From Candidatus Sphingomonas phytovorans (GTDB lineage Bacteria; Pseudomonadota; Alphaproteobacteria; Sphingomonadales; Sphingomonadaceae): 64,000 bases of DNA. Positions 43,906-53,596 of the stretch are shown piece by piece. The stretch spans positions 3,040,501 through 3,104,500 of the forward strand of contig CP119314.1 in the NCBI GenBank assembly GCA_029202385.1, read 5' to 3'. The first letter of the stretch is position 1, and each line of letters begins with the position of its first letter. The position numbers and the translations under genes were made by a program. The notes beneath the pieces are model-generated. The model ran no database searches. It had not been told where the DNA came from and worked only from the letters and a program-made list of their open reading frames with translations.

Positions 43906-45948
43906 GTGCGCGTCTCTGTCCTCGTTCGTCTGTCAGCGGCTGCCGCCGCCCTCGCCATTGCCCTTCCTGCTTTTTCGCAGCAGGCCCCCGCCGGTCCGCG
44001 CTTCGGCACGTTCGGGGTCGACCTGACCGCTGCCGACAAGACGGTGAAGCCGGGCGACGATTTCTGGACTCATGCGAACGGCGCCTGGGACAAGCGCACC
44101 GAGATCGCAGCCGATCGGACCTCTGCCGGCCCGTCCGTATTGCTGGTTGACGAGGCTGAGGCGCAGGTGCGCGATATCGTCAGCGATCTGGCGAAGAACC
44201 CCGCCGAATATGGCGTGAAGGGCAAACAGATCGGCGATTTCTACGCGAGCTGGATGGACGAGGCCGGGGTCGAGGCACGCGGCACCGCGCCGCTCAAGCC
44301 CTATCTCGCAAAGATCGCCGGGGTGAAGGACCGCGCCGGACTGGAGACCCTGTTCTCCACGATCGGCTATGCCAGCCCGGTCGATATCGAGCCGCTGCCC
44401 GATTTCGCGGATCCGACGCGCTATACCCTCGCCGCCGGACAGAGCGGTCTCGGCATGGGCGGCCGCGATTATTACCTGCTGCCGGACGCGAAATATGTCG
44501 CCTTCCGCAAGGCCTATCGCGACTATGTGATCCATATGCAGGAAATGGCCGGCATCCCGGATGCCGCTGCCAAGGCCGATCGGATCATCGCGCTCGAAAC
44601 CGCGCTGGCGACCGAGCAATGGACGCCCGAGCGCTCGCGCGACATGAAGGCGATCTATAACCCGATGGACCGGGCGCAGATGAAGGCACTCGCCCCCCAG
44701 TTCGACTGGGATGCGATGCTCGCGACGGCAGGCCTCAAGGGCTTCCCCACCGTGATCATGACGCAGACCACCGCGATCACCGGCGCGGGTAAACTGCTTG
44801 ACACCGTTCCGCTCGAAACCTGGAAGGACTGGATGGCGTTCCGCTTCGTCAGCGACCACGCGACCTACCTGCCAAAGGCCTTCGACGACGCACGCTTCGA
44901 CTTCTACTCCAAGACGCTGAATGACGTGAAGCAGCAGCGCGCCCGGTGGAAGCGCGGCGTTCAGCTCGTCAATGGCGCGCTCGGCGAAGCGGTCGGACAG
45001 ATCTATGTCGCGCGGCATTTCCCGCCGGAGAGCGAGGCCAAAATGGCCGAGCTGATCGTCAATCTGCGCGCCGCGCTTGAGGAACGGCTGAAGGGCAGTG
45101 CCTGGATGGACGACGCGACCAAGAAAGCCGCGGTCGCGAAGCTCACCGCGTTCGAGCCACGGATCGGCCATCCGGTGCATTATATCGACTATGCATCGCT
45201 CAAGGTCGATCGGGGCGATCTTCTCGGCAATGCGATCCGGTCGAGCGAGTTCGACTGGAATCTGCAGCTTTCGCGCCTCGGCAAGCCGGTCGACCGGTCG
45301 CTGTGGGAAATGACGCCGCAGACGGTGAATGCCTATTACAACCCGCTGCTGAACCAGATCACCTTCCCGGCGGCGATCCTCCAGCCGCCCTTCTTCGATC
45401 CCAAGGCGGATCCGGCGGTGAATTATGGCGCGATCGGCGCGGTCATCGGCCATGAGATCGGCCACGGCTTCGACGACCAGGGCAGCCAGTTCGACGGCAC
45501 CGGCAAATTTGCCAATTGGTGGACGCCCGCATCGAAGACAGCGTTTGAAAAGCGCACCGCCGCGCTCGGCAAGCAATATGACGCCTATGAGCCGGTGAAG
45601 GGTACGCACATCAAGGGCGCGCTGACGATGGGCGAGAATATCGGCGATCTCGGCGGGCTTGAGACCGCCTATGCCGCCTATCACAAATATCTCGCGGTCC
45701 ATGGTCCGGCGCCGGTGATCGGCGGCCTGACGGGCGATCAGCGCTTCTTCCTCGCTTTTGCCCAGGCGTGGCAGACAAAGGTGCGCGAGGGCGCAGCACT
45801 GCAGCGGCTGCTGACCGATCCGCACAGCCCGCCTTATTACCGGGTCAACGGCATCGTCCGCAACGTCGACGCCTGGTACGCGGCGTTCGACGTGAAGCCC
45901 GGCGACAAGATGTACCTGCCGCCCGAACAGCGCGTACATATCTGGTAA
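43906..45948 (+). CDS. M13-family zinc metallopeptidase (neprilysin/PepO-like)
   Basis: A 680-residue exported peptidase. The signal peptide is residues 1-26 (cleavage near AFSQ). The M13 N-domain follows, starting with DDFWTHANGAWDKRTEI. The catalytic HEIGHGFDDQGSQFD supplies two zinc histidines and the catalytic Glu, and GENIGDLGGLETAYAAY supplies the third ligand. The C-terminal CxxW motif is absent, and the protein ends PPEQRVHIW. It cleaves oligopeptides in the periplasm or outside. The GTG at 43906 has AGGGG six bases upstream; the TTG at 43900 is too close to that site. A strong terminator follows. Confidence 0.9.
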   Translation: MRVSVLVRLSAAAAALAIALPAFSQQAPAGPRFGTFGVDLTAADKTVKPGDDFWTHANGAWDKRTEIAADRTSAGPSVLLVDEAEAQVRDIVSDLAKNPAEYGVKGKQIGDFYASWMDEAGVEARGTAPLKPYLAKIAGVKDRAGLETLFSTIGYASPVDIEPLPDFADPTRYTLAAGQSGLGMGGRDYYLLPDAKYVAFRKAYRDYVIHMQEMAGIPDAAAKADRIIALETALATEQWTPERSRDMKAIYNPMDRAQMKALAPQFDWDAMLATAGLKGFPTVIMTQTTAITGAGKLLDTVPLETWKDWMAFRFVSDHATYLPKAFDDARFDFYSKTLNDVKQQRARWKRGVQLVNGALGEAVGQIYVARHFPPESEAKMAELIVNLRAALEERLKGSAWMDDATKKAAVAKLTAFEPRIGHPVHYIDYASLKVDRGDLLGNAIRSSEFDWNLQLSRLGKPVDRSLWEMTPQTVNAYYNPLLNQITFPAAILQPPFFDPKADPAVNYGAIGAVIGHEIGHGFDDQGSQFDGTGKFANWWTPASKTAFEKRTAALGKQYDAYEPVKGTHIKGALTMGENIGDLGGLETAYAAYHKYLAVHGPAPVIGGLTGDQRFFLAFAQAWQTKVREGAALQRLLTDPHSPPYYRVNGIVRNVDAWYAAFDVKPGDKMYLPPEQRVHIW

Positions 45949-45968
45949 GCCGTCCCCCTTCCGGGGAG

Positions 45969-45994
45969 CCCCCCTTTCCGCAAGGAAAGGGGGG
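45969..45994. terminator. Bidirectional terminator
   Basis: An 11-base perfect stem (CCCCCCTTTCC at 45969-45979 and GGAAAGGGGGG at 45984-45994) with a GCAA loop lies between the convergent M13 peptidase and methyltransferase genes. Confidence 0.75.
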
Positions 45995-46006
45995 AAGCGA
46001 CAGCTC

Positions 46007-47494
46007 TCAGGCAGGTTTGAGACACCAGAAGTCGTACATCAAACTGAACAGATGGGGCTCGCGCGTTTCCAGGCGCAACCACTTGTCATAGTCGCGGAAC
46101 CAGGGGTCGTCGGGATTATCGGTGCGATAGCGCGCCCTCCTGGCCGCGGTCGGAAGAACGAACCCGAGCAGTTGGAGCTTCAGCTTTTCGATCGCCTCGC
46201 GAATACGCGGTACGTCGAACGAATCCTCATGCCTGTGCAGCAACATGTCGTGCACCCCGGCCAGATGATAGAAATCGGGAGAATGCGTTATCGGCCCGGG
46301 CGGGCGCTCCAGAAAATGGACACGGACCGCCCGTAGCAGATCGTCGTCGATGGTCGCGCCTGAAAGCAGATGCTCGATGTTGCGCCGCGCAGCCTGGACC
46401 GGGAGCCGCGCGAATTTGCTGTACAGCATAAGGCGCATCGCCCCGCCGGGCCGCAGCGTTTCAGCCAGCCTCGCCCAGCCAAGCTCCGGGTCGGGAAGAT
46501 GGTGCAGGACACCAGATGAAACAATGAAATCGAACTGCCTGTTCAGCGACCCGACATTGTAGATGTCGAGCTGCCGGAAATCGACATTATGGACGCCGCT
46601 TTCCGCCTTTCGAGCGGTGGCGAGAGCGATCGCGCCCGCGCTGATATCGATGGCGGTTATCCTGAGACCGGGAAAGCGACGCGCCAGGCTGATCGGGTCC
46701 TTGCCCGTCGCGCATCCCGCCACCAGGACTTCCGCATCTTCAGGCATGTCCTGTGGTGCATCGGGTCCGAGCGAGCCGATGACCTTCCGGAAGGACTGGC
46801 CGGTCCCGGCCGCAGCACGTTGCCAGACAGGATAGGGCCATTGGTCATATTGCGCCGCGACCTCGGCGGTCACCGACGATTCACAAGGTACCGGGCTTCC
46901 CGGCACTGCCGGGCGAGGCGGGAGATAGGCCGCCACGAACGGCGCCGCCTCGGCCTGGCCAAGACGCATTCGCTCCTCCGAGTCGAACGGCCACGCCCCC
47001 CCATTGTGGCGCGCCTGATCGACCAGCGCCGCGGCAAGGTGCGGGAATTCGCGCCATCGGCCGGACAATAACATCCATCTGCGAACCGATCCCAGCGGGC
47101 GCTCGATCTCGGCGAGGGTGACCTGGGTTTCCGACAACAAGGCACAAATGAATGCGTCCTGCTCAAGCGCCTGGGAGGCGACTGCCATATCGGAACCGGT
47201 GCAGGGTATCCGATCGGAAGCGGCCAGCATTTTCCAGCCTGCGCGTTCGATCTCGCGCGGATTCACATCAGGGTCAGTGAGGAGCGCCAGCAGAACCGAT
47301 TGATGCTTCGACGCCAGCGGCTTGTGCGGAAGGGCAAGCAGGCCGGCCACAAGCTGCTTGGCATGAGCATCCCCGGGTGCGGCTGCAAGGGAAGCCAGGG
47401 CCGCTTCGATCGCCCGTTCCACATCGCCCATGGCCTCGTGACGTAGCGCGTCTCCACGCAAGTCGGACACGGTTCCATGTGCGGTTCGGCTCAT
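46007..47494 (-). CDS. SAM-dependent methyltransferase with TPR-like N-terminal domain
   Basis: About 495 residues from the ATG at 47492-47494. Residues up to roughly 200 are helical with a TPR-like start (RHEAMGDVERAIEAALASLAAAPGDAHAKQLVAGLL). The class I methyltransferase domain follows. Its motif I is VLVAGCATGKDPISLA, the acidic end of strand 2 is ITAIDISAGAIA, and VSSGVLHHLPDPELGW and TLRPGGAMRLMLYS are also present. It resembles TPR-plus-methyltransferase proteins with unknown substrates. A longer frame to 47674 (GTG) or 47656 exists, but the extra residues are arginine/proline-rich and unlike a TPR. It is divergent from the AbrB-family gene. Confidence 0.75.
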   Translation of the reverse strand: MSRTAHGTVSDLRGDALRHEAMGDVERAIEAALASLAAAPGDAHAKQLVAGLLALPHKPLASKHQSVLLALLTDPDVNPREIERAGWKMLAASDRIPCTGSDMAVASQALEQDAFICALLSETQVTLAEIERPLGSVRRWMLLSGRWREFPHLAAALVDQARHNGGAWPFDSEERMRLGQAEAAPFVAAYLPPRPAVPGSPVPCESSVTAEVAAQYDQWPYPVWQRAAAGTGQSFRKVIGSLGPDAPQDMPEDAEVLVAGCATGKDPISLARRFPGLRITAIDISAGAIALATARKAESGVHNVDFRQLDIYNVGSLNRQFDFIVSSGVLHHLPDPELGWARLAETLRPGGAMRLMLYSKFARLPVQAARRNIEHLLSGATIDDDLLRAVRVHFLERPPGPITHSPDFYHLAGVHDMLLHRHEDSFDVPRIREAIEKLKLQLLGFVLPTAARRARYRTDNPDDPWFRDYDKWLRLETREPHLFSLMYDFWCLKPA

Positions 47495-47694
47495 TGGCGG
47501 GAGGTAACGCAGATCGGCGCAGCGGGCGATAGGCTCGGTACGGTCGACGGCAAGCTGAAGCAGCGCGTCGCCGGGGCAGAACCCGAACCGGCTGGACAAG
47601 CGCCACGGCCGGCGCGAGAGGGGCCGCGTCAGTCCCCCCGCATATGAGGCCCGCATGCCTTCGCTCCAGTCCACCCCCGTGCCGATCGGCCGGC

Positions 47695-48762
47695 ATGGCT
47701 GAGGCCGGGGCGCGTCCGCCGCTGGTTCGCTGGGCGTTGCTGCTTGGCCTGTCGGCGGCGTTCGCGGGAGTGTTCGAGGCGTTCAGGCTGCCAGCCGGTC
47801 TGCTGCTCGGCCCGATGATCGCGGCGATCCTGCTTGCGATCCGGGGCCAGGGCGTCACGGTCCCGCCCCTGTCCTTCCAGGCGGCGCAGGCGTTTGTCGG
47901 CCTGCTGATCGCCGGATCGTTCAACGCCGGCACCATCGGCACGGTGATCGAGCATTGGCCGGTCTTCCTCGCGGTCACCGCCGCGACGCTTTCCGCCGGC
48001 GTCGGCATCGGTCTGCTGATCGGGCGGCTCGGCTGGCTGCCGGGCAGTGTCGCCATATGGGGCTGCATGCCCGGCGGCGCGGCGGCGATGGTGCTGATGG
48101 CGCAATCCTATGGCGCGGAATGGCGGCTGGTCGCGGTGATGACCTATAGCCGCGTGGCATGCGTCGCCGGGGCTGCATCCGTCGTCGCCGCGCTGGTCGG
48201 CGCGCATGGCGGAATGGAAAGCCCGACCGCCGACTGGTTCCCGCCGATCGACCCGGTCGCCTTTGCCGAAACGCTGGCGATCGCCGCGGCGGGCGCCTGG
48301 CTGGGCGTCAGGCTGAAGCTGCCGGCCGGGCCGATGATCGGCGCGCTGCTGCTCGGCTCGGCGCTCAACGTCGCCGGGCTGGTGCGGTTCGACCTGCCGG
48401 GCTGGCTGCTCGCGGCGAGCTACGCAATCGTCGGCTGGCGGATCGGGCTGCATTTCACCCGCGATATCGTGAACGCGGCCGCCCGCGCCCTGCCCCGCAT
48501 CCTGGCATCGATCCTGCTGCTGATCGCGATCTCGGCCGGAATCGGCGCGCTGCTGTCGCATTTCGGCGGGATCGACCCGATCACCGCCTATTTGGCCACC
48601 AGCCCGGGCGGCATGGATTCAGTCGCGATCATCGCCGCCTCGACCAAAGTCGACGTGCCCTATGTCATGGCGCTGCAGGCGCTGCGCTTCTTCGCCTGCG
48701 TGATATTGGGGCCGGCACTGGCGACATTCGCGGTGCGGCGACAACGCGCGGCGGCCGGCTGA
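47695..48762 (+). CDS. AbrB/AmoA-family putative membrane transporter
   Basis: A 355-residue protein with about ten membrane helices in two related halves. Each half contains a glycine-rich LPAGLLLGPMIAAILLA or LPAGPMIGALLLGSALN segment. Each also has a motif resembling WGCMPGGAAAMVLMA (first half) and ATSPGGMDSVAIIAA (second half). This duplicated arrangement defines the AbrB (formerly 'ammonia monooxygenase') putative transport family, related to tripartite carriers. The substrate is unknown. The ATG at 47695 places the first helix 10 residues in; an upstream ATG would add a basic, unconserved stretch. Confidence 0.8.
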   Translation: MAEAGARPPLVRWALLLGLSAAFAGVFEAFRLPAGLLLGPMIAAILLAIRGQGVTVPPLSFQAAQAFVGLLIAGSFNAGTIGTVIEHWPVFLAVTAATLSAGVGIGLLIGRLGWLPGSVAIWGCMPGGAAAMVLMAQSYGAEWRLVAVMTYSRVACVAGAASVVAALVGAHGGMESPTADWFPPIDPVAFAETLAIAAAGAWLGVRLKLPAGPMIGALLLGSALNVAGLVRFDLPGWLLAASYAIVGWRIGLHFTRDIVNAAARALPRILASILLLIAISAGIGALLSHFGGIDPITAYLATSPGGMDSVAIIAASTKVDVPYVMALQALRFFACVILGPALATFAVRRQRAAAG

Positions 48763-48828
48763 GACTCAGCCGTCGGACGCGGATGCTGCGGTCCACGTTC
48801 ATCGAATGGTGAAGGATTTTGGCGACAA

Positions 48829-50175
48829 CTAGCGCAGCAGCACCAGTTCCTCCGCCATGGTCGGATGCAGCGCGACCGTCTGGTCGAACGCCGCCTTGGT
48901 CAGCCCGGCCTTCACCGCGATCGCCGCCGCCTGCAGGATCTCCGGCACGTCGGGACCGATCATGTGCAGGCCGAGGATCTTGTCGGTCTCGCTGTCGCAG
49001 ACCATCTTGTAGAGCGAGCGTTCGTTGCGCCCCGCCAGCACGTTCTTCATCGGGCGGAAATCCGAGGTATAGACCTTGGCTGAGCCGAACTTCGCCTTCG
49101 CCTGCCCCTCGGTGAGACCGACGCCGGCAATCGGCGGATGGCTGAACACGGCCGAGGGGACATTCTCGTAATCGACCCGGGTCGGCTTGTTGCCGAACAT
49201 CGTGTCCGCAAAAGCCTGGCCCTCGCGGATCGCGATCGGGGTGAGCTGGATCCGGTTCGTGACATCGCCGACCGCATAGATGCTGGCGCAGGTCGAACGG
49301 TTGTCGTCATCGACCACGATCGCGCCCTTCGCATCCAGCTCGACGCCGGCCGTTTCGAGCCCGAGATCCGCCGTGTTGGGGTCGCGCCCGGTGGCGAACA
49401 TCACGCAATCGACCACGATCGGCTCATGCCCTGACATGCTGACCTTCAGGCTGCCGTCCTTCAGCTTCTCGATACCCTGGAAATCGGCGTGGAAGCGGAA
49501 CTCGATCCCCTTCATCATCGAAATCTGGAGCAGCCGGTCGCGGATCTGCTCGTCATAGCCGCGCAGGATCACGTCGGTGCGGTTGATCAGCGTCACATGC
49601 GCACCGAACTGGTGGAAGATGCCGGCGAACTCGTTGGCGATATAGCCGGCGCCAGCGATCAGGATGCGCTTCGGGATGCTCTCGAGGTGGAACGCCTCGT
49701 TCGAGGTGATGCCATGTTCGTGGCCCGGGCATTTCGGCACCGACGGCGTTGCGCCTACCGCGACCAGGATCGTCTTCGCGGTCACCTCGCGCCCGCTCGC
49801 GAGCCGGATGCCGTGCGGCCCGGTGATCGTCGCACGCTCCTGGATGATCTCGACGCCATTGTTGTTCAGCGTGTCGGTATAGGCACCGTTGATCCGGTCG
49901 ACCTCGTCGAGTACATTCTTGATCAGCACCTTCCAGTCGAAGTCGCAGTCGGGGACGTTCCAGCCGAAGCGGCGCGCATCCGCCAGGTCCTCGGCGAAGT
50001 GCGCGCCGTAGATGAGCAGCTTCTTGGGCACGCAGCCGCGGATCACGCAGGTGCCCCCAACGCGATATTCCTCGGCCACCGCGACCTTCGCGCCATGCGC
50101 CGCCGCGACGCGCGACGCGCGCACCCCGCCGGAACCCGCGCCAATGACGAAAAGGTCGTAGTCATAGCTTGCCAT
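48829..50175 (-). CDS. gor: Glutathione-disulfide reductase
   Basis: A 448-residue pyridine nucleotide-disulfide oxidoreductase. FAD-binding GAGSGGVRASRVAA leads into the redox pair in GGTCVIRGCVPKKLL. The NADP-binding region reads ILIAGAGYIANEFAGIFHQFG with an INRT continuation favouring NADPH. ASIYAVGDVTNRIQLTPIA and the C-terminal HPTMAEELVLLR supply the second FAD contact and catalytic His-Glu. It keeps glutathione reduced. The ATG at 50173-50175 is preceded by a purine-rich AGGAAAGAAG; the longer frame runs into a palindromic repeat and is rejected. Confidence 0.92.
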   Translation of the reverse strand: MASYDYDLFVIGAGSGGVRASRVAAAHGAKVAVAEEYRVGGTCVIRGCVPKKLLIYGAHFAEDLADARRFGWNVPDCDFDWKVLIKNVLDEVDRINGAYTDTLNNNGVEIIQERATITGPHGIRLASGREVTAKTILVAVGATPSVPKCPGHEHGITSNEAFHLESIPKRILIAGAGYIANEFAGIFHQFGAHVTLINRTDVILRGYDEQIRDRLLQISMMKGIEFRFHADFQGIEKLKDGSLKVSMSGHEPIVVDCVMFATGRDPNTADLGLETAGVELDAKGAIVVDDDNRSTCASIYAVGDVTNRIQLTPIAIREGQAFADTMFGNKPTRVDYENVPSAVFSHPPIAGVGLTEGQAKAKFGSAKVYTSDFRPMKNVLAGRNERSLYKMVCDSETDKILGLHMIGPDVPEILQAAAIAVKAGLTKAAFDQTVALHPTMAEELVLLR

Positions 50176-50190
50176 CTGTTCTTCTTTCCT

Positions 50191-50279
50191 CGTCACCCCG
50201 GATTTGCCGGGGTCCACGGTTCAACAATCATCGCCACAGGCTGCGGCACGGTGGATGCCGGAACGAGCCCGGCATGACG
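50191..50279. repeat. Palindromic intergenic repeat, family A copy 4
   Basis: CGTCACCCCGGATT...CCGGCATGACG with hairpins CCCCGG/CCGGGG and ATGCCGG/CCGGCAT. It occupies nearly the whole gap between pgi and gor, both on the minus strand. Confidence 0.8.
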
Positions 50280-50282
50280 ACA

Positions 50283-51779
50283 TCATTCGCCGAATGCGCG
50301 CCTGATCAGATCCTCGGTCGAGACATCGAATGTCTGCCCGCCTTCCCCGGCGGCCTTCGCCATTTCCTTGCCGAGCTCAACCCCGAACTGGTCGAACGGG
50401 TTGATGCCGAGCAGCGTCGCATTCACGAACACGCGGTGCTCGTAAAAGGCGATCAGCGCGCCGAGCGTGCGGGCGTCGAGCACGTCGAGCAGGATGGTCG
50501 AACTGGGCCGGTCGCCCGAATAGCTGCGCGCCGGGTCCTTGTCGTTGGCGCGGCCCTTCATCAGTGCCGCCCCCTGAGCGAAAGCGTTGAGCAGCAGCTG
50601 GCGATGATGGTCCTCGGCCAGGCTGTCGCCCGGCTCGATCACCGCGACGAACTCGACCGGCACGAGATGCGTGCCCTGGTGGAGAAGCTGGAACACCGCA
50701 TGCTGAGCGTCGGTCCCAACCCCGCCCCAGGTGATCGCCGCGCTCGGCCGGCCAAGCGGCTTGCCGTCGACCGTCACGCCCTTGCCGTTCGATTCCATCT
50801 CGAGCTGCTGGAGATAGGAGGGCAGAAGTCGCAGCCTTTCGTCATAGGCAAAGGTCGCGCGTGTCTCGGCATGGCGGACCTGCGTGTAATAGAGGTCGGC
50901 AAAGGCAGCGAGCGCCGGGGCATTCTCGCTCAGCGAGGCGAGGCGGAAATGCCGGTCCATCTCGGCCGCGCCGTCGAGCAGCTGCTCGAAACAATCCCAG
51001 CCAAGCGCGAGCGCGGCGGGAAAGCCGATCGACGACCAGAGCGAATAGCGCCCGCCGACGCTTTCCATGAACGGCAGCACGCGCGTTTCGTCGACGCCCC
51101 ATTCGACCGCCTTGTCGGGCGAGGCGGTCAGCGCGACGACCCGGCCATAGGGGTCCTCGACACCGCCCTCCTCCATCCATTCGAGCACGCTTTCCGCGTT
51201 GAGCATTGTCTCGGTGGTGGTGAAGGTCTTGGAAGCGACAACGAGCAGGGTCGCCGCGGGATCGAACCGGGCAAACGCCTCCTCGAGCGCGACGCCGTCG
51301 ACATTGGAGACGATCGCCGTGTCGTACCGGCCGGATTCGCGGCCAAGCGCATCGACCAGCAAATGGGGCCCAAGCGCCGATCCGCCGATGCCGACGTGAA
51401 GGACATGGCGGATCGGCCCGAGCGCTTCCGCCTCGATCGCGTCGATCAGCGCGCGCATCCGGGCATGGAAGGTCTTTGCGAGGCTGACATCCTCCGGCTT
51501 GCCTTCCCCCCGCTCGGCGGTGTGGGTCGCGGCGCGGCCCTCGGTGAGGTTGACGATCTCGCCCGCGAACAGCGCCTCGCGCTTGCCGGCAAGGTCCTGC
51601 GCCCTGGCCAGCGCCTCGAACGCGGCGATCGCGCCCGCGGTCAGATGAGTCTTGGACCAGTCGAAATGCAGGCCGGCGACATCGAGGCTGAGCTTCTTCA
51701 GCCGGTCCGGCTCGTCGGCGAACAGCGCCTCGAGTCGGGGCGAGGGCAGGGCTTCTATCGAGGTCCAGTCGGCAGGCAT
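50283..51779 (-). CDS. pgi: Glucose-6-phosphate isomerase
   Basis: A 498-residue SIS-fold isomerase. Signature segments are LHVGIGGSALGPHLL, FTTTETMLNAES, PFMESVGGRYSLWSSIGFPAALALG (PGI signature 1), the catalytic-base region NGKGVTVDG and QLLHQGTHLVP, and the C-terminal NPFDQFGVELGKEMAK. It interconverts glucose-6-phosphate and fructose-6-phosphate. It is shorter than E. coli Pgi (549) and of the roughly 500-residue type seen in sphingomonads. The downstream gor gene is separated by a family A repeat. Confidence 0.95.
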   Translation of the reverse strand: MPADWTSIEALPSPRLEALFADEPDRLKKLSLDVAGLHFDWSKTHLTAGAIAAFEALARAQDLAGKREALFAGEIVNLTEGRAATHTAERGEGKPEDVSLAKTFHARMRALIDAIEAEALGPIRHVLHVGIGGSALGPHLLVDALGRESGRYDTAIVSNVDGVALEEAFARFDPAATLLVVASKTFTTTETMLNAESVLEWMEEGGVEDPYGRVVALTASPDKAVEWGVDETRVLPFMESVGGRYSLWSSIGFPAALALGWDCFEQLLDGAAEMDRHFRLASLSENAPALAAFADLYYTQVRHAETRATFAYDERLRLLPSYLQQLEMESNGKGVTVDGKPLGRPSAAITWGGVGTDAQHAVFQLLHQGTHLVPVEFVAVIEPGDSLAEDHHRQLLLNAFAQGAALMKGRANDKDPARSYSGDRPSSTILLDVLDARTLGALIAFYEHRVFVNATLLGINPFDQFGVELGKEMAKAAGEGGQTFDVSTEDLIRRAFGE

Positions 51780-51988
51780 GGAAAATCTCCGCTAGTCGTG
51801 GGCGACAGGTAGGCGCGCATCGGCCAATATGCCACCTCGAACCTGCAATCATCCGGCACCACGGACGTGTCGGGCGATGGTCGGCCAGGCGCGACCGGCC
51901 CCCTTTTACCCCGCTCCCGTTTGTCCCGCCGCACACCTTGGCTCGCGACGGCTTGACGCCCCGCCCCAGCCACCGCAAACCGCCGCGC

Positions 51989-52840
51989 ATGGCCGATACC
52001 CAAGACATGCCCGCATCCGAGCCCGCCCCCGGCGCGACCGTCAAGCCGCCCAAGCCGCGGTCGGAGACGCGCGACACGATCATCTTCCTGGTGAAGCTGA
52101 TCCTCGCGGTGCTGATCTTCCGCAGCTTCCTCTTCTCCCCGTTCAACATTCCGTCGCAATCGATGCTGCCCAGGCTGTACATCGGCGACTATCTGTTCGT
52201 GTCGAAATGGAACTACGGCTATTCGCGCCACTCCCTGCCGCTCAGCCTGCCGCTGATCCCGGGGCGAATCTTCGGGCGCGATCCGGCGCGGGGCGATGTC
52301 GTGGTGTTCCGCGCGCCGCAAGGCGACCATGATGTGATCAAGCGGGTGATCGGCCTGCCCGGCGACACCGTCCAGATGCGCCACGGCCAGCTTATCCTGA
52401 ACGGCACCGCGATTCCCAAGGAGCGCGTGGCCGACTTCACCCTGCCGATCACGCCCAATTACCCGGCTGGCACCGAATGCCCCTCCGACTTCCTCGACAA
52501 TGGCGCCGACGGCAAGCAGATCTGCCGCTACAAGCAGTTCCGCGAGACGCTGCCCAACGGCAAGTCCTATATGGTGCTCGACCGAGGCGATAATGCCGCC
52601 GCTGACGAAACCCAGGTCTATTCGGTACCGACCGGCACCGTCTTCGTCATGGGCGACAATCGCGACGACAGCGGCGACAGCCGGTTCGATCCGCCGGCAG
52701 GCATGGGCTATGTCCCGATGGACCGGATCGAGGGCAAGGCAGTCGTCACCTTCTTCTCCACTGACGGCACGGCCAACTGGTTCCTGCCCTGGACCTGGTT
52801 CTCCGCCGCGCGCTGGTCGAGGATCGGGGAAGGCTTTTGA
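51989..52840 (+). CDS. lepB: Signal peptidase I
   Basis: A 283-residue protein. A proline-rich cytoplasmic N-terminus precedes one membrane helix (TIIFLVKLILAVLIFRSFLF). The S26 motifs follow: box B PSQSMLPRLYIGDYLFV with the nucleophilic serine, box D GDVVVF...DVIKRVIGLPGDTV with the catalytic lysine, and box E VFVMGDNRDDSGDSR. It cleaves signal peptides at the periplasmic face of the inner membrane. An insertion between D and E with two cysteines (TECPSD...KQICRYK) may form a disulfide. Its stop overlaps the rnc start (TTGA). Confidence 0.94.
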   Translation: MADTQDMPASEPAPGATVKPPKPRSETRDTIIFLVKLILAVLIFRSFLFSPFNIPSQSMLPRLYIGDYLFVSKWNYGYSRHSLPLSLPLIPGRIFGRDPARGDVVVFRAPQGDHDVIKRVIGLPGDTVQMRHGQLILNGTAIPKERVADFTLPITPNYPAGTECPSDFLDNGADGKQICRYKQFRETLPNGKSYMVLDRGDNAAADETQVYSVPTGTVFVMGDNRDDSGDSRFDPPAGMGYVPMDRIEGKAVVTFFSTDGTANWFLPWTWFSAARWSRIGEGF

Positions 52841-53526
52841 GCGGGCAGAAAGCCAGGAATGATCTCTCCGACTGGATCAGGGAAAGTTTCGGTCATCAGC
52901 CCCGCGACCTGGCCGGATACGAACGCGCGCTGACTCACGGCAGCCAGGCGGCGGCGAACTACGAGCGGCTTGAATTCCTCGGCGACCGCGTGCTCGGCCT
53001 CGCCATGGCCGAATGGCTGTTCGAGACCTTCCCAGACGAACCCGAGGGTGCCCTGTCGAAGCGGCTGAACGCGCTGGTGACAGGCGCCGTCTGTGCCGAC
53101 GTCGCGCGTGACATCGGCGTCAGCACCCAGCTCAAGCTCGGCAAGCAGGCCCGCGACGACGGCGCGGCCGACAGCGACAATGTGCTTGGCGACGTGATGG
53201 AGGCGCTGATCGGCGCCCTTTATCTCGATGCCGGGCTCGAGCCAGCGCGCAAGGCAATCCGCAAGGCATGGGGCGACCGGGTCAAGACCCAGGGATCGGC
53301 CGCACCGCAGCATCCGAAATCGGCGCTGCAGGAATGGGCGGCGGCGAACAACCGCCGCACGCCGGCCTATGAGGTGATCGAACGCTCCGGCCCGCACCAC
53401 GCGCCGCGCTTCACCGTGAAGGCCTCGATCGGCGCGCTGGCCGAGGCGAGCGCGACGGGTAGTTCAAAGCAGGAAGCTGAGACTGCGGCGGCGGCAGCCT
53501 TGCTGGAGAAGGTAAGAGGCGCGTAA
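52837..53526 (+). CDS. rnc: Ribonuclease III
   Basis: A 229-residue protein starting at a TTG that overlaps the lepB stop. The catalytic domain carries the signature ERLEFLGDRVLGL and the second acidic cluster DNVLGDVMEALIGALYLD. The C-terminal dsRNA-binding domain begins HPKSALQEWAAANN and ends with SSKQEAETAAAAALLEKV. It processes rRNA precursors and other structured RNAs. The lepB-rnc order is conserved in many bacteria. The frequent third partner, era, does not follow here; an inverted repeat and a minus-strand LysR gene do. Confidence 0.94.
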   Translation: MSGQKARNDLSDWIRESFGHQPRDLAGYERALTHGSQAAANYERLEFLGDRVLGLAMAEWLFETFPDEPEGALSKRLNALVTGAVCADVARDIGVSTQLKLGKQARDDGAADSDNVLGDVMEALIGALYLDAGLEPARKAIRKAWGDRVKTQGSAAPQHPKSALQEWAAANNRRTPAYEVIERSGPHHAPRFTVKASIGALAEASATGSSKQEAETAAAAALLEKVRGA

Positions 53527-53596
53527 CAGGACTGCGCTCTCAACGCGGTTCCGTGCCACGCTCTCCGGTGGTTTCAGCCATGCCAAACACCCAACA

